DNA of 64,000 bases from Pseudomonas sp. NKUCC02_KPG (GCF_019345465.1 NZ_JAHKRC010000013.1:1-64000), one strand, 5' to 3'; positions 14,574-24,538 are shown, counted from the first letter of the stretch. Notes: generated from the sequence alone by a model not told the origin. A program made the numbers and translations.

Positions 14574-16895
14574 ATGGACAGCATCAACAGCCGCATCGCC
14601 GAAGAACTTGGCGTGCGCCCGCAGCAGGTCGAAGCGGCCGTCGCTCTTCTGGATGAAGGCTCCACCGTACCCTTCATTTCTCGCTACCGTAAGGAAGTGA
14701 CCGGCAGCCTGGATGACACCCAGTTACGTCATCTGGAAGAACGCCTGCGCTATCTGCGTGAACTCGACGAACGGCGCGTGAGCATCCTCGCCAGCATCGA
14801 AGAACAAGGCAAATTGACACCCGAACTCGCCCGCGACATCAAACTCGCCGAGACCAAAACCCGCCTCGAAGACTTGTACCTGCCTTACAAGCAAAAACGC
14901 CGCACCAAGGGCCAGATCGCCCTGGAAGCAGGCCTTGGCGAGTTGGCAGATGGCCTGTTCAACGACCCGACACGCAACCCTGAAACCGAAGCTGCCCGTT
15001 TTATCGACGCAGAAAAAGGGGTGGCTGATACCAAGGCGGCCCTCGACGGCGCCAAGTACATCCTCATGGAGCGCTTCGCCGAAGACGCCAGCCTGCTGGA
15101 TAAACTGCGCAGCTTCCTCAAGAACGAAGCCATTCTCAGTGCCCGCGTGATCGCTGGCAAAGAAGAAGAAGGCGCCAAGTTCCGCGACTACTTCGAACAC
15201 GATGAGCCGCTCAAAAGCATGCCTTCTCACCGTGCGCTGGCGATTTTCCGTGGTCGCAACGAAGGTATTCTCAGCTCTTCACTCAAAGTGGGCGAAGAAC
15301 TGCCTGGGTCGATGCATCCCGGCGAGATGATGATTGCCGAACGTTTCGGCCTGCAAAACCAGAACCGCCCGGCGGACAAGTGGCTTGGCGAAGTAGTGCG
15401 CTGGACCTGGAAGGTCAAGCTCTACACCCACCTTGAAACCGACTTGCTGGGTGAGTTGCGCGACGGTGCTGAAACCGAAGCGATCAACGTATTCGCCCAC
15501 AACCTGCACGACCTGCTGCTGGCCGCACCTGCTGGCCCGCGCGCCACCCTGGGCCTGGACCCGGGCCTGCGCACCGGCTGCAAGATTGCCGTGGTCGATG
15601 CCACCGGCAAGCTGCTCGAATACGCCACCGTGTACCCCCACGTACCGCACAACAAATGGGATCAGACGATCTCGGTCATGGCCGCCCTGTGCGCCAAGCA
15701 CTCGGTGGAGCTGATCGCCATCGGCAACGGCACTGCCAGCCGCGAAAGCGACAAGCTGGTCATCGACCTGATGAAAAAATACCCGGCCCTGAAAGTCACC
15801 AAGGTGATGGTCTCTGAAGCCGGTGCTTCGGTGTACTCGGCCTCGGAACTGGCGGCCAAGGAATTCCCGGACCTGGACGTATCAATCCGTGGTGCCGTGT
15901 CCATTGCCCGCCGCCTGCAAGACCCGCTGGCCGAACTGGTGAAGATCGATCCCAAGTCCATTGGTGTGGGTCAGTACCAGCACGACGTGTCCCAACTCAA
16001 ACTGGCACGTGGCCTGGACGCTGTGGTTGAAGATTGCGTAAACGCCGTGGGCGTGGACGTGAACACCGCATCCGTGGCGCTCCTGGCACGCATCTCGGGC
16101 CTCAACGCCACGCTGGCACAAAACATCGTCAGTCATCGCGACGAAAACGGCGCGTTCAAAACCCGTGCGGCGCTGAAAAAAGTCAGCCGCCTGGGCGAAA
16201 AAACCTTCGAGCAAGCGGCAGGTTTCTTGCGCGTGATGAATGGCGACAACCCATTGGACAGCTCGGCGGTTCACCCCGAGGCCTACCCGCTGGTCAAGCG
16301 CATTGCTTCGGACACCGAGCGCGACATCCGCTCGCTGATCGGCGACGCGAGCTTCTTGAAGCGTCTGGACCCGAAGAAGTTCACCGACGAAACCTTCGGC
16401 CTGCCGACCGTGACCGACATTCTGCAAGAGCTGGAAAAACCGGGCCGCGACCCGCGTCCCGAGTTCAAGACGGCTGAGTTCCAGGAAGGCGTCGAAGACC
16501 TCAAGGACCTGCAACTGGGCATGATCCTGGAAGGCGTGGTGACCAACGTGACCAACTTCGGGGCTTTCGTCGATATCGGCGTGCATCAGGACGGCCTTGT
16601 GCACATCTCGGCATTGTCCGAGAAGTTCATCAAGGACCCGCGTGAAGCCGTGAAAGCCGGTGACGTGGTCAAGGTCAAGGTCATGGAAGTCGACATCCCG
16701 CGCAAACGCGTTGGCCTGTCGATGCGCATGAGCGACACCCCGGGCGAGAAGATCGACGGCGCCCGTGGTGCACGCCCGGGTTCCGCCCCGCGCCAGCAAA
16801 ACACCGCACCCCGTAAAGAAACCGTTGCCGCCGCGCCAAGCAACAACGCGATGGCTTCGCTGTTTGCCAACGCCAAACAGTTGAAGAAACGCTAA
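14574..16895 (+). CDS. tex: Tex family RNA-binding transcriptional accessory protein
   Basis: A 773-residue nucleic-acid-binding protein related to eukaryotic Spt6, involved in transcription and in expression of some virulence genes. The helical N-terminal part is followed by a YqgF-type RNase H fold (ATLGLDPGLRTGCKIAVVD), helix-hairpin-helix repeats (LLARISGLNATLAQNIV) and a C-terminal S1 domain (GMILEGVVTNVTNFGAFVDI). A low-complexity basic and Ala-rich tail ends the protein. The start ATG 14574 follows AGGTGG. The TAA overlaps the ATG of the next gene by one base. Confidence 0.95.
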   Translation: MDSINSRIAEELGVRPQQVEAAVALLDEGSTVPFISRYRKEVTGSLDDTQLRHLEERLRYLRELDERRVSILASIEEQGKLTPELARDIKLAETKTRLEDLYLPYKQKRRTKGQIALEAGLGELADGLFNDPTRNPETEAARFIDAEKGVADTKAALDGAKYILMERFAEDASLLDKLRSFLKNEAILSARVIAGKEEEGAKFRDYFEHDEPLKSMPSHRALAIFRGRNEGILSSSLKVGEELPGSMHPGEMMIAERFGLQNQNRPADKWLGEVVRWTWKVKLYTHLETDLLGELRDGAETEAINVFAHNLHDLLLAAPAGPRATLGLDPGLRTGCKIAVVDATGKLLEYATVYPHVPHNKWDQTISVMAALCAKHSVELIAIGNGTASRESDKLVIDLMKKYPALKVTKVMVSEAGASVYSASELAAKEFPDLDVSIRGAVSIARRLQDPLAELVKIDPKSIGVGQYQHDVSQLKLARGLDAVVEDCVNAVGVDVNTASVALLARISGLNATLAQNIVSHRDENGAFKTRAALKKVSRLGEKTFEQAAGFLRVMNGDNPLDSSAVHPEAYPLVKRIASDTERDIRSLIGDASFLKRLDPKKFTDETFGLPTVTDILQELEKPGRDPRPEFKTAEFQEGVEDLKDLQLGMILEGVVTNVTNFGAFVDIGVHQDGLVHISALSEKFIKDPREAVKAGDVVKVKVMEVDIPRKRVGLSMRMSDTPGEKIDGARGARPGSAPRQQNTAPRKETVAAAPSNNAMASLFANAKQLKKR

Positions 16896-17278
16896 TGGCG
16901 CTCCCGGACGGCCTGACCCAAAGCGCTTTCAGCGAGTTGATCGGTTGCCGCGTGCAGTCGGTGGAAGACGGCGTGGCGCACGTAGCGCTAAGCCTGGAGC
17001 CGCAACTGCGCAACCGGGGTGGCAAGCTGCACGGTGGCGCGCTGTTCAGCCTGGTCGATATCAGCATGGGGCTGGCGTGTTCCAGCGCCCATGGATTCGA
17101 TCAGCAGAGCGCGACCATCGAGTGCAAGATCAACTACATCCGCGCGGTGTCTGAAGGCGACGTGCTGTGCATCGCCAAAGTCATCCACCCCGGACGACGC
17201 ACGCTGGTGGTCGAAGCCGATGTATTCCAGAGCGACAAACTGGTCGCAAAAGCACAAGGCACGTTCGCTGTCCTGTAG
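16895..17278 (+). CDS. PaaI family thioesterase (hotdog fold)
   Basis: A 127-residue protein with the single-hotdog pattern of PaaI/YbgC-like acyl-CoA thioesterases. The HGGALFSLVDISMGLAC helix carries the usual active-site Asp, and IECKINYIRAV plus VVEADVFQSDKLVAKAQGTF form the sheet. The substrate cannot be told from sequence. It starts in the stop codon of tex (TAATG), so the two are translationally coupled, a linkage also seen in other Pseudomonas. Confidence 0.85.
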   Translation: MALPDGLTQSAFSELIGCRVQSVEDGVAHVALSLEPQLRNRGGKLHGGALFSLVDISMGLACSSAHGFDQQSATIECKINYIRAVSEGDVLCIAKVIHPGRRTLVVEADVFQSDKLVAKAQGTFAVL

Positions 17279-17478
17279 CCGCCACGGGGTCATTTGAGTT
17301 AATTTCGGTACTGCTGACGCGGTGCCGGAAGGCGCTTGGAGCGCTCAGGGGCCGAAACAGGGACGGGGCCAAAGCAGTATCAACAAAAGCCAGGCGACCA
17401 CGCCGGTTTCAACTTCACCCTTGTAGACCGTCCTGACCACCCCCATATTGGGGCGACTGACGCGTGAAGGAATCCAAC

Positions 17479-19062
17479 TTGAGCCAACTTCTCAACCGCC
17501 GCCTGGCTCTGCTCAGCGAGCGCGCTAACCTCACTCTGCTTGAGCAATGCCTGCACGGCATCGAGCGCGAATGCCTGCGCGTCACGCCTGACGCACGCCT
17601 GGCTCAGACCCCGCACCCTGAAGAATTGGGCTCGGCGCTGACCAACGATCAAATCACCACCGACTATTCCGAATCGCTGCTGGAGTTCATCACCCCGGCC
17701 CTGCCCGATCCGGCGCAGACGCTGGCCAGCCTCGACAAGATCCACCGCTTTGCCTACAGCAAGCTCGGCAACGAGTTCCTGTGGAGCCCTTCGATGCCGT
17801 GCCCGTTGCCGGCCGAAGAAGATATCCCGATTGCCTACTACGGCACGTCCAACATCGGGCAGCTCAAGTACGTGTACCGCAAGGGCCTGGCCCTGCGATA
17901 CGGCAAGACCATGCAGTGCATCGCCGGTATCCATTACAACTTCTCCCTGCCCGAGGCTCTGTGGCCCGTGCTGATGCAGGCCGAAGGCTTTGTGGGTACC
18001 GAGCGCGACTATCAGTCGAACGCCTACATCGCCCTGATTCGCAACTTCCGTCGTTACAGCTGGCTGCTGATGTACCTGTTCGGTGCCTCCCCAGCGCTGG
18101 ACGCCGGCTTTTTGCGCGGTCGTTCACACCAGCTGGAACAACTGGACCCCGACACGCTCTACCTGCCGTACGCCACCAGCCTGCGCATGAGCGACCTGGG
18201 TTACCAGAGCAACGCCCAGGCTGGCCTGACGCCGTGCTACAACAATCTGGACAGCTACACCGACAGCCTGCGCAAAGCAGTGGCCACACCTTACGCGCCT
18301 TATGTTGAAATCGGCACGCACAAGGATGGTGAATGGGTGCAGTTGAACACCAACATCCTGCAAATCGAAAACGAGTACTACTCCAACATCCGTCCCAAGC
18401 GTGTGACCTACACCGGCGAGCGGCCGATTCAGGCCCTGGTGTCCCGTGGCGTGCAGTACGTTGAAGTGCGTTTGCTGGATATCAACCCGTTCCTGCCGGT
18501 GGGCATTGACCTGCCAGAGGCACGTTTTCTGGACGCCTTCCTGCTGTATTGCGCGCTGCAAGACAGCCCGCAGTTCGACAGCACAGGGTGCGGCAGCTGC
18601 TCTTCGAACTTCCTGAGCGTAGTCATGGAGGGTCGCCGTCCGGGCCTGCAACTGCAGCGTGATGGTGCAGCCGTCGACATGAAGGAATGGGCGGCAGAAC
18701 TGCTGGAAAAAATCGCGCCGCTGGCCGCCCTGCTCGACCAGAGCCACGGTGGCGATCACCACAGCAAAGCCGTCGACGAACAGTTGGCCAAGATCAAGGA
18801 CGTGTCACTGACGCCGTCTGCCAGAGTGCTGGCCAGCATGAGTGAGCACAACGAAAGCTTCGCCCAGTTCTCGATGCGCCAAAGCCTGGCCCATGCCGAG
18901 TTCTTCCGTAGCGAACCGTTGAGCGCAGAAGATCAGGCCGCGTTTGAAGAGAAAGCACGCAAGTCATTGCTCGAACAGATCCAGACCGAACAAACAGAAG
19001 AAGGCGACTTCGACCTGTTTGTGGCCTCGTATCAGGCGAGTATTTTGGCGATCAGTAACTAG
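17479..19062 (+). CDS. gshA: Glutamate-cysteine ligase
   Basis: First step of glutathione synthesis: joins L-glutamate and L-cysteine using ATP. I start at TTG 17479 (LSQLLNRRLALLSERANL), which follows AAGGA seven bases upstream and gives 527 residues, the usual Pseudomonas length; a GTG five codons earlier would overlap that ribosome site. Family marks are HGIERECLRV, ITTDYSESLLEFITP, the KTMQCIAGIHYNFSLP motif and RNFRRYSWLLMYLFGASPA. The gene is transcribed alone, with a REP element behind it. Confidence 0.95.
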   Translation: MSQLLNRRLALLSERANLTLLEQCLHGIERECLRVTPDARLAQTPHPEELGSALTNDQITTDYSESLLEFITPALPDPAQTLASLDKIHRFAYSKLGNEFLWSPSMPCPLPAEEDIPIAYYGTSNIGQLKYVYRKGLALRYGKTMQCIAGIHYNFSLPEALWPVLMQAEGFVGTERDYQSNAYIALIRNFRRYSWLLMYLFGASPALDAGFLRGRSHQLEQLDPDTLYLPYATSLRMSDLGYQSNAQAGLTPCYNNLDSYTDSLRKAVATPYAPYVEIGTHKDGEWVQLNTNILQIENEYYSNIRPKRVTYTGERPIQALVSRGVQYVEVRLLDINPFLPVGIDLPEARFLDAFLLYCALQDSPQFDSTGCGSCSSNFLSVVMEGRRPGLQLQRDGAAVDMKEWAAELLEKIAPLAALLDQSHGGDHHSKAVDEQLAKIKDVSLTPSARVLASMSEHNESFAQFSMRQSLAHAEFFRSEPLSAEDQAAFEEKARKSLLEQIQTEQTEEGDFDLFVASYQASILAISN

Positions 19063-19090
19063 GCAGATCAAAAGCCCCTCAAAGCCTTTG

Positions 19091-19240
19091 CTGTAGTCGC
19101 TGACGAGGCACGAGGCTGCGATCGGCTGCGCAGCGGCCGTAAATCCATTCGCTGCGGTGTGTCAGATACACCACGCTCACCGGGTTTACGACCGCTTCGC
19201 GCTCGATCGCAGCCTCGCTCCGCTCCTCAGCGACTACAAA
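19091..19240. repeat. Long REP-type inverted repeat (family A variant)
   Basis: The left arm from 19091 (CTGTAGTCGCTGACGAGGCA, then CGAGGCTGCGATCG) pairs with the right arm ending at 19240 (CGATCGCAGCCTCGCTCCGC, then CTCAGCGACTACAAA). The ~80-base centre has further GC-rich pairing. It lies between the convergent ends of gshA and argA. Confidence 0.88.
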
Positions 19241-19279
19241 GTTTTGGAGGCTGCATAAGGTGAGGGAGCCACAGGCGCT

Positions 19280-20578
19280 TTACAGCGTTTTCTCGAAGAT
19301 CTTGGAGTTACGCTGATAGTTGTACAGCGACGCTCGCGCCGCCGGCAGGCGCTCGACACCGCTAGGTTCAAACCCGCGTTCACGGAACCAGTGCGCAGTA
19401 CGCGTGGTTAATACGAACAGGGTTTTCAACCCTTGTGCCCGGGCGCGGTTTTCGATGCGTTCCAGCAGCTCATCCCCACGGCGACCATGACGGTACTCCG
19501 GATTCACCGCCAGGCACGCCAGCTCCCCCGCATCCGAATCAGCAATCTGATACAGCGCCGCACAGGCGATAATCATCCCTTCGCGCTCAACCACGCTGAA
19601 CTGTTCGATCTCACGCTCCAGCACTTCTCGCGAGCGACGCACCAGAATGCCCTGTTCTTCCAGCGGGCTGATCAGGTCCAGCAAACCGCCGACGTCTTCA
19701 ATCGCTGCTTCACGGATCAGTTCGAATTGCTCCTGGGCCACCAACGTACCGCCACCATGACGGGTGAACAGCTCCGTCAGCAAGGCGCCATCTTCGGCAT
19801 AGCTGACGATATGGCTACGAGCCACACCACCGCTGCAGGCCTCGGCCGCCGCTTCCAGCAGCTCGGCCTGGTAGTCGCTGCCCAAACGCTTCATGTGGGC
19901 AGGCACTTGCTGTGGGCGCAGCTCGCGCACCAAGCGCCCTTCTGCATCGAGCAAGCCGGACTCGGCGCCGAACAACAGCAGCTTGTCAGCCGCCAGGTCG
20001 ATAGCGGCACGGGTGGCGACGTCTTCACACGCCAGGTTGAAAATCTCGCCGGTCGGCGAGTAGCCCAAGGGCGATAGCAACACAATCGAGCGCTCATCGA
20101 GCAGACGGTTGATGCCCTTGCGGTCGACACGACGGACTTCACCGGTGTGGTGGAAGTCCACGCCATCGAGCACCCCGATCGGCCGTGCCGTCACCAGGTT
20201 GCCGCTCGCGACCCGCAGGCGCGAGCCCTGCATCGGCGAAGATGCCATGTCCATCGACAAGCGCGCCTCAATCGCGATGCGCAACTGCCCCACGGCGTCG
20301 ATCACGCATTCCAGGGTGGAGGCGTCGGTGACGCGCATGCCGTTGTGGTAGTACGGCACCAGACCACGGGCTTCAAGGCGGCTGTCGATTTGCGGACGCG
20401 AGCCGTGAACCAGCACCAGGCGCACGCCCAGGCTGTGCAACAGCACCAGGTCGTGGACGATATTGCCAAAATTGGGATGCGCCACACCGTCGCCGGGGAG
20501 CATGACGACAAAGGTGCAATCGCGGTGGGCATTGATGTAAGGAGACGCGTGACGCAACCAGTTAACGTAATCGTGCAT
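19280..20578 (-). CDS. argA: Amino-acid N-acetyltransferase (N-acetylglutamate synthase)
   Basis: Makes N-acetylglutamate from acetyl-CoA and glutamate, the first step of arginine synthesis, normally inhibited by arginine. It has 432 residues. The N-terminal amino-acid-kinase-like domain includes LVLVHGSRPQIDSRL; the C-terminal GNAT domain includes ELACLAVNPEYRHGRRGDELL and the motif LFVLTTRTAHWFRERGF. ATG 20578 (MHDYVNWLRHASPYI) fits homologues better than the TTG two codons earlier. It sits about 130 bases downstream of argE on the same strand. Confidence 0.95.
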   Translation of the reverse strand: MHDYVNWLRHASPYINAHRDCTFVVMLPGDGVAHPNFGNIVHDLVLLHSLGVRLVLVHGSRPQIDSRLEARGLVPYYHNGMRVTDASTLECVIDAVGQLRIAIEARLSMDMASSPMQGSRLRVASGNLVTARPIGVLDGVDFHHTGEVRRVDRKGINRLLDERSIVLLSPLGYSPTGEIFNLACEDVATRAAIDLAADKLLLFGAESGLLDAEGRLVRELRPQQVPAHMKRLGSDYQAELLEAAAEACSGGVARSHIVSYAEDGALLTELFTRHGGGTLVAQEQFELIREAAIEDVGGLLDLISPLEEQGILVRRSREVLEREIEQFSVVEREGMIIACAALYQIADSDAGELACLAVNPEYRHGRRGDELLERIENRARAQGLKTLFVLTTRTAHWFRERGFEPSGVERLPAARASLYNYQRNSKIFEKTL

Positions 20579-20712
20579 AACCAAAGCCTGTAAAAAATAA
20601 ATCGCCTAAAAAAGGGCTAAAACAGCAAACGCACATCGGGCTGATGGTTATCGTCGAAACAGGGTCGGCAACACGCGTGTTCTCCTTGTGTGAAAAGCAA
20701 AGGGGATCGCCA

Positions 20713-21855
20713 CTATTTCAGGCAATAGTGTTCGACCAGTTGAGTCAGTAGACGCACGGTCGGCTGCAAACGTGACATTTCCAGGTATTCCCCCGGCTGA
20801 TGCGCACAGGCGATGTCGCCCGGGCCCAGTACCAGCGTTTCGCAGCCAAGCTGCTGAAGATAAGGCGCTTCGGTGCCAAACGCCACTGCTTGCGCGCGAT
20901 GGCCGGTGAGTCGTTCGGCCACCCGTACCAGCTCTGCATCGGCGTCCTGTTCGAATGGCGGCACTCCGGCTGCGATGGACGCGAAATCAATTTTCACCTG
21001 ATGGCGCTCGGCCAAAGGTTGCAGCTTGCTGCGAATGATGGCCCGCAGCTCGTTGGGGTCCATGCCCGGTAACGGTCTCAGGTCAAATTCCAGCGAGCAC
21101 TGCCCGCAAATCCGGTTCGGGTTATCGCCACCATGAATACAGCCAAAGTTCAGGGTCGGCTGCGGCACGCTGAACTGCGGGTTGCGGTATTCGTTGAGCC
21201 ACTGCTGACGCAGGCCTTTGAGTTCGCTGATCGCATCGTGCATGGCTTCAAGGGCGCTGTGCCCCAGGCTTGGGTCGGATGAGTGGCCACTGCGCCCGAG
21301 AATCTCGATGCGCTCCATCATCACCCCCTTGTGCATGCGGATCGGCTTGAGTCCGGTCGGCTCGCCAATCACCGCGGCACGGCCCAGCGGCCTGCCGGCT
21401 TCGACCAGCGCCCTGGCGCCAGCCATCGATGTCTCTTCGTCGCACGTGGCCAGAATCAGCAGCGGCTGCTTGAACGGTTGATCGAGCAACGGGCGCACCG
21501 CTTCGATCACCAGCGCGAAAAAACCCTTCATGTCGCAACTGCCTAGGCCGACCCAGCGGTTATCCACTTCTGTCAGCTTGAGTGGATCGGTCTGCCACAG
21601 CGCTTCATCGTAGGGCACGGTGTCGCTGTGACCGGCCAACACCAGTCCTCCGGGACCGCTGCCGAAGGTGGCGAGCAAGTTGAACTTGCCGGGGCTGACC
21701 TGCTGGATATCGCAGCTAAAGCCCAGCTCGCTCAGCCAGGTGGCCAGCAAATCGATCACCCCGCGATTGGACTGATCCAGATAAGGCTGGGTGCAACTGA
21801 CCGACGGTGTGGCGATCAAGGCAGCGAACTGCTCTTTCATGGAAGGTAAAGGCAT
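20713..21855 (-). CDS. argE: Acetylornithine deacetylase
   Basis: M20-family zinc hydrolase that releases ornithine from N-acetylornithine. It has 380 residues. Metal and catalytic motifs are LAGHSDTVP, GSCDMKGFFALV and CDEETSMAGA, followed by GEPTGLKP and the dimerisation region. The start ATG 21855 has AGGAAG seven bases upstream; the frame extends 74 codons further 5' but would run through the promoter and start of the divergent CYTH gene. Most Pseudomonas can recycle the acetyl group with ArgJ, so ArgE here is an additional or alternative route. Confidence 0.92.
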   Translation of the reverse strand: MPLPSMKEQFAALIATPSVSCTQPYLDQSNRGVIDLLATWLSELGFSCDIQQVSPGKFNLLATFGSGPGGLVLAGHSDTVPYDEALWQTDPLKLTEVDNRWVGLGSCDMKGFFALVIEAVRPLLDQPFKQPLLILATCDEETSMAGARALVEAGRPLGRAAVIGEPTGLKPIRMHKGVMMERIEILGRSGHSSDPSLGHSALEAMHDAISELKGLRQQWLNEYRNPQFSVPQPTLNFGCIHGGDNPNRICGQCSLEFDLRPLPGMDPNELRAIIRSKLQPLAERHQVKIDFASIAAGVPPFEQDADAELVRVAERLTGHRAQAVAFGTEAPYLQQLGCETLVLGPGDIACAHQPGEYLEMSRLQPTVRLLTQLVEHYCLK

Positions 21856-22011
21856 GCGCTGACTTCCTGTTGGCGGGGCGAGGCCCATCATAGAGCCATC
21901 TGCTGCGCAGAATAAACCCGTTCGGCGCGCCGGGGCGGCTTGTCCTGTACACTGCACGGCCTTGGCAGCCACACTTTTCCCGGCTGCGCACCGATCCTGG
22001 ATTTTCCGGCC

Positions 22012-23400
22012 ATGCAGAAAGAAACCGAAATCAAACTCCGCGTCAGCCGCGAAACCCTCGCCGCCCTGCGCGAGCACCCCTTACTGAAAAAGCGCAACAA
22101 AAGTGGCTGGGAAAGCCGTGAGTTGTTGAACCAGTACTTCGACACGCCTGAGCGCGATCTGGCCAAGGCCAAGGTTGCCCTGCGCCTGCGCCGCGATGGC
22201 GAAGACGTGATTCAGACCCTCAAGACCCGCGGCCAAAGCATCGCCGGTTTGTCCGAGCGTAATGAGTACGACTGGAACCTGCCGAAAGCCAAGCTCGACA
22301 TCAAGAAGCTCGACGGCGAATGCTGGCCAGAAGAGTTGGCCGAGCTGGACAAAAAAACCCTGAAGCCAATCTTCACCACTGATTTCGTACGTGAACGCGC
22401 TGAAATCTCCTGGGGCCGCGGCAAGGCCAAAGTGGTCATCGAAGCGGCCCTGGACCTGGGCCACGTGATTGCCGGCAAGCAGAAAGAAGAAATCTGCGAA
22501 CTGGAACTCGAACTGCGCGAAGGCGAGCCATCTGCCCTGCTGGAACTGGCAGCAGAACTGGCCGAGAAGCTGGCCCTGATGCCTTGTGACATCAGCAAGG
22601 CCGAACGTGGCTATCGCCTGTTCGACGCCAACAGCTACAGCGTCAACCTGCCCGCCCCAGAGCTGACACCCGAGACGCCACTGGACGATGCCTTCGCCGC
22701 CCTGGCCTGGCACTTGCTGGGCAACAGCCAGCGTCTGGCCGAGCAGTACCGTTTCAATGGCCACTGGCGTTTGCTGCAGGACTGGGTTCAGCAATTGATT
22801 GACCTGCGCGCGCTGGTCAGCAGCCTGGGTCAAGCCGCTCCACGCCAGTCCACCAGCACCTTGCGTGCTGAGCTGGACGCCCTGCTTGAAGACTGGCGCC
22901 CGCTGGTTCAGATCGGCCAGGACGACGAAGACGTTCGTAAAGCCGCCCCTGAGCAGTTCCTTGAAGAGCTGGAAGACCCGCGCTGGGGCCAGTTCTCACT
23001 GAACACTTCGCGCTGGTTGATGGCGCGCAGCTGGACCGTTGATCGCGGCACCACCCGTGGCAACCGTCAAGGCGCCGCACAACTGCACAGCTGGCTGCCG
23101 CGCTTGTTGTCGGATGAGGCGATTGCCTTGCGCTTGAACCGCTACCAGCAGCAACCCGAAGATCTGGCCGAGCAACTGCCGCGCATCGAGCGCATTCAGG
23201 CCTGGTTGCGTCTGGCGCGTAACGTGCTGGAAATTCCGGAACTGGACCGTTTGTACGGCGAGATGAACAAGCTGCAGGAATTGGCCAACCTGCCAATCAC
23301 TGACGACGCAGAGCACAACGACGAGTTGCTCAATGCCCGTAAGCAGCAAGCCATCGCCGTGTACCAGAACCGCGCATGGAAGACCCTGCTGCGCGCCTAA
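22012..23400 (+). CDS. CYTH-domain inorganic triphosphatase (YgiF-like)
   Basis: A 462-residue protein whose first ~200 residues form a CYTH domain: the N-terminal ExExK signature is in KETEIKLRV, followed by YFDTPERDLAKAKVALRLRRDG and acidic/basic pairs such as KEEICELELELREG lining the tunnel. Relatives cleave inorganic triphosphate. The C-terminal ~220 residues are helical with conserved His and Arg, CHAD-like. ATG 22012 is at the start of family similarity. It is divergent from argE and ends at a clear terminator. Confidence 0.85.
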   Translation: MQKETEIKLRVSRETLAALREHPLLKKRNKSGWESRELLNQYFDTPERDLAKAKVALRLRRDGEDVIQTLKTRGQSIAGLSERNEYDWNLPKAKLDIKKLDGECWPEELAELDKKTLKPIFTTDFVRERAEISWGRGKAKVVIEAALDLGHVIAGKQKEEICELELELREGEPSALLELAAELAEKLALMPCDISKAERGYRLFDANSYSVNLPAPELTPETPLDDAFAALAWHLLGNSQRLAEQYRFNGHWRLLQDWVQQLIDLRALVSSLGQAAPRQSTSTLRAELDALLEDWRPLVQIGQDDEDVRKAAPEQFLEELEDPRWGQFSLNTSRWLMARSWTVDRGTTRGNRQGAAQLHSWLPRLLSDEAIALRLNRYQQQPEDLAEQLPRIERIQAWLRLARNVLEIPELDRLYGEMNKLQELANLPITDDAEHNDELLNARKQQAIAVYQNRAWKTLLRA

Positions 23401-23410
23401 GCGCCCAGCC

Positions 23411-23447
23411 AACGCCCCTTGGTGCCAACTGAGGGGCGTTTTTGTTT
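23411..23447 (+). terminator. Rho-independent terminator after the CYTH gene
   Basis: AACGCCCCTT and GAGGGGCGTT form the stem around an ~11-base loop, then TTTGTTT. The T tract reaches the stop codon of the convergent lipocalin gene. Confidence 0.85.
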
Positions 23448-24015
23448 ATTGGGTGTCTTTGGGCATCTGTGCATCCGGCGTACGCCAGATCAAACGTGAC
23501 GTGTCGTAGCCCTGCTGCTGAGCCTTGCTGAGCAATTCATCACGGGTTTGCTGATCAACCTGCGGTTTGCGCGACAACAACCACAAATAGCGGTGGTCGG
23601 GGTTGCCCACCAGCGCCGTGCTGTAGTCGTCCCCCAGGTACAACACCCAGTAGTCGCCCTTGGTGACACCCGGCAGAACTGTTGATACCCAATTGTCGAA
23701 CTCGACCCACAGCTTGTCGGTTTTACCCTCCACCTGCGGCGTTGCCGTGCCCTTTGCCTCTTCCCACTTGCCCTCTGCTGTGCGGCAGCGGTTCAACACG
23801 GCTACGTTACCGTCAGGCTTCAAGCTGTAATGGGCTTCGGACTGCGCACAGTTGCGCTGGAAGAACATCGGCAAGCGCGCCAACTCATACCAAGTGCCCT
23901 GATAGCGTTTGAGATCGACGCTTGCAACGGTGTTGGGCGCCAGCGAATCGCTGCTGGAACCCGCGCACCCGGCCAGCAACAGCGCGGCCCCCAGGCTGAC
24001 TAAAAGACGTTTCAT
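23446..24015 (-). CDS. blc: Outer-membrane lipoprotein, bacterial lipocalin
   Basis: A 189-residue lipocalin that binds lipids at the outer membrane. The signal peptide ends in a lipobox (LLLAGC, Cys17). The lipocalin signature is KRYQGTWYELARLPMFF near residue 40, and later DYWVLYLGDDYSTALVG and YLWLLSRKP match Blc strands. It is followed on the same side by a second small lipoprotein gene just upstream (24037-24291), probably co-transcribed. Confidence 0.92.
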   Translation of the reverse strand: MKRLLVSLGAALLLAGCAGSSSDSLAPNTVASVDLKRYQGTWYELARLPMFFQRNCAQSEAHYSLKPDGNVAVLNRCRTAEGKWEEAKGTATPQVEGKTDKLWVEFDNWVSTVLPGVTKGDYWVLYLGDDYSTALVGNPDHRYLWLLSRKPQVDQQTRDELLSKAQQQGYDTSRLIWRTPDAQMPKDTQ

Positions 24016-24036
24016 CGCGAACGCTCCTGAGCGGTA

Positions 24037-24291
24037 TTACTTCAGACCCTGCCCCGAAAAAATCAGCACTTTATCGCCCGCGTATTGCACGCTGATAAAG
24101 CTCTTCTGATCGCCCCAGGTGCAGCTCGACACCCCCAATGCACCCGAACAATCGGTCGGGCTGCCCAGCAGCTGTTCAACCTCAGCCTTGGTCATGCCTG
24201 CCGACAGTTTTGAGTAGTTTTGTTGATTGATCTTGCTGCACGCCGCCAGCAATACGCAGAACGACAACACCGCCAAAGTACGCAACTTCAT
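24037..24291 (-). CDS. Small lipoprotein, DUF3862/BamE-like fold
   Basis: An 84-residue predicted lipoprotein. The signal peptide ends LLAAC (Cys18). The mature part SKLSAGMTKAEVEQLLGSP is the helix-turn typical of BamE/SmpA-like small lipoproteins, followed by CSGALGVSSCTWG, two cysteines that may pair. ATG 24291 has AGGAG upstream. It precedes blc by about 20 bases, suggesting one unit. Exact function is unknown; it is too small to be BamE itself. Confidence 0.75.
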   Translation of the reverse strand: MKLRTLAVLSFCVLLAACSKINQQNYSKLSAGMTKAEVEQLLGSPTDCSGALGVSSCTWGDQKSFISVQYAGDKVLIFSGQGLK

Positions 24292-24428
24292 GGAAAGCTC
24301 CTGCATGGAAAGGTCGGCATAGATGCCTGATGCAAGCTTAGAAGAGAAAAGTGCAGGGTGGTTCCCGCAGGTTGCAGGGATTTGTTTGGCGAGGGGCGTC
24401 AGTCAGGCAAAGACAATGATCTGAAACA

Positions 24429-24519
24429 CCTGTGGGAGCGAGCTTGCTCGCGATGCATGCAACCCGGTTCAACTGATTGACCGTATCGATGCTATCGCGA
24501 GCAAGCCCGCTCCCACAGG
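24429..24519. repeat. REP-type inverted repeat (family B)
   Basis: CCTGTGGGAGCGAGCTTGCT and AGCAAGCCCGCTCCCACAGG form the arms around a ~45-base loop. It lies just after fbp and 140 bases upstream of the small lipoprotein gene. Confidence 0.92.
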
Positions 24520-24538
24520 AGGGGGCAGTGAGGCGTGC

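Noticed and set aside
21856..22077. 74-codon N-terminal extension of argE
   Set aside because: It would cross the promoter and start of the divergent CYTH gene; ATG 21855 has a good ribosome site and gives the family length.
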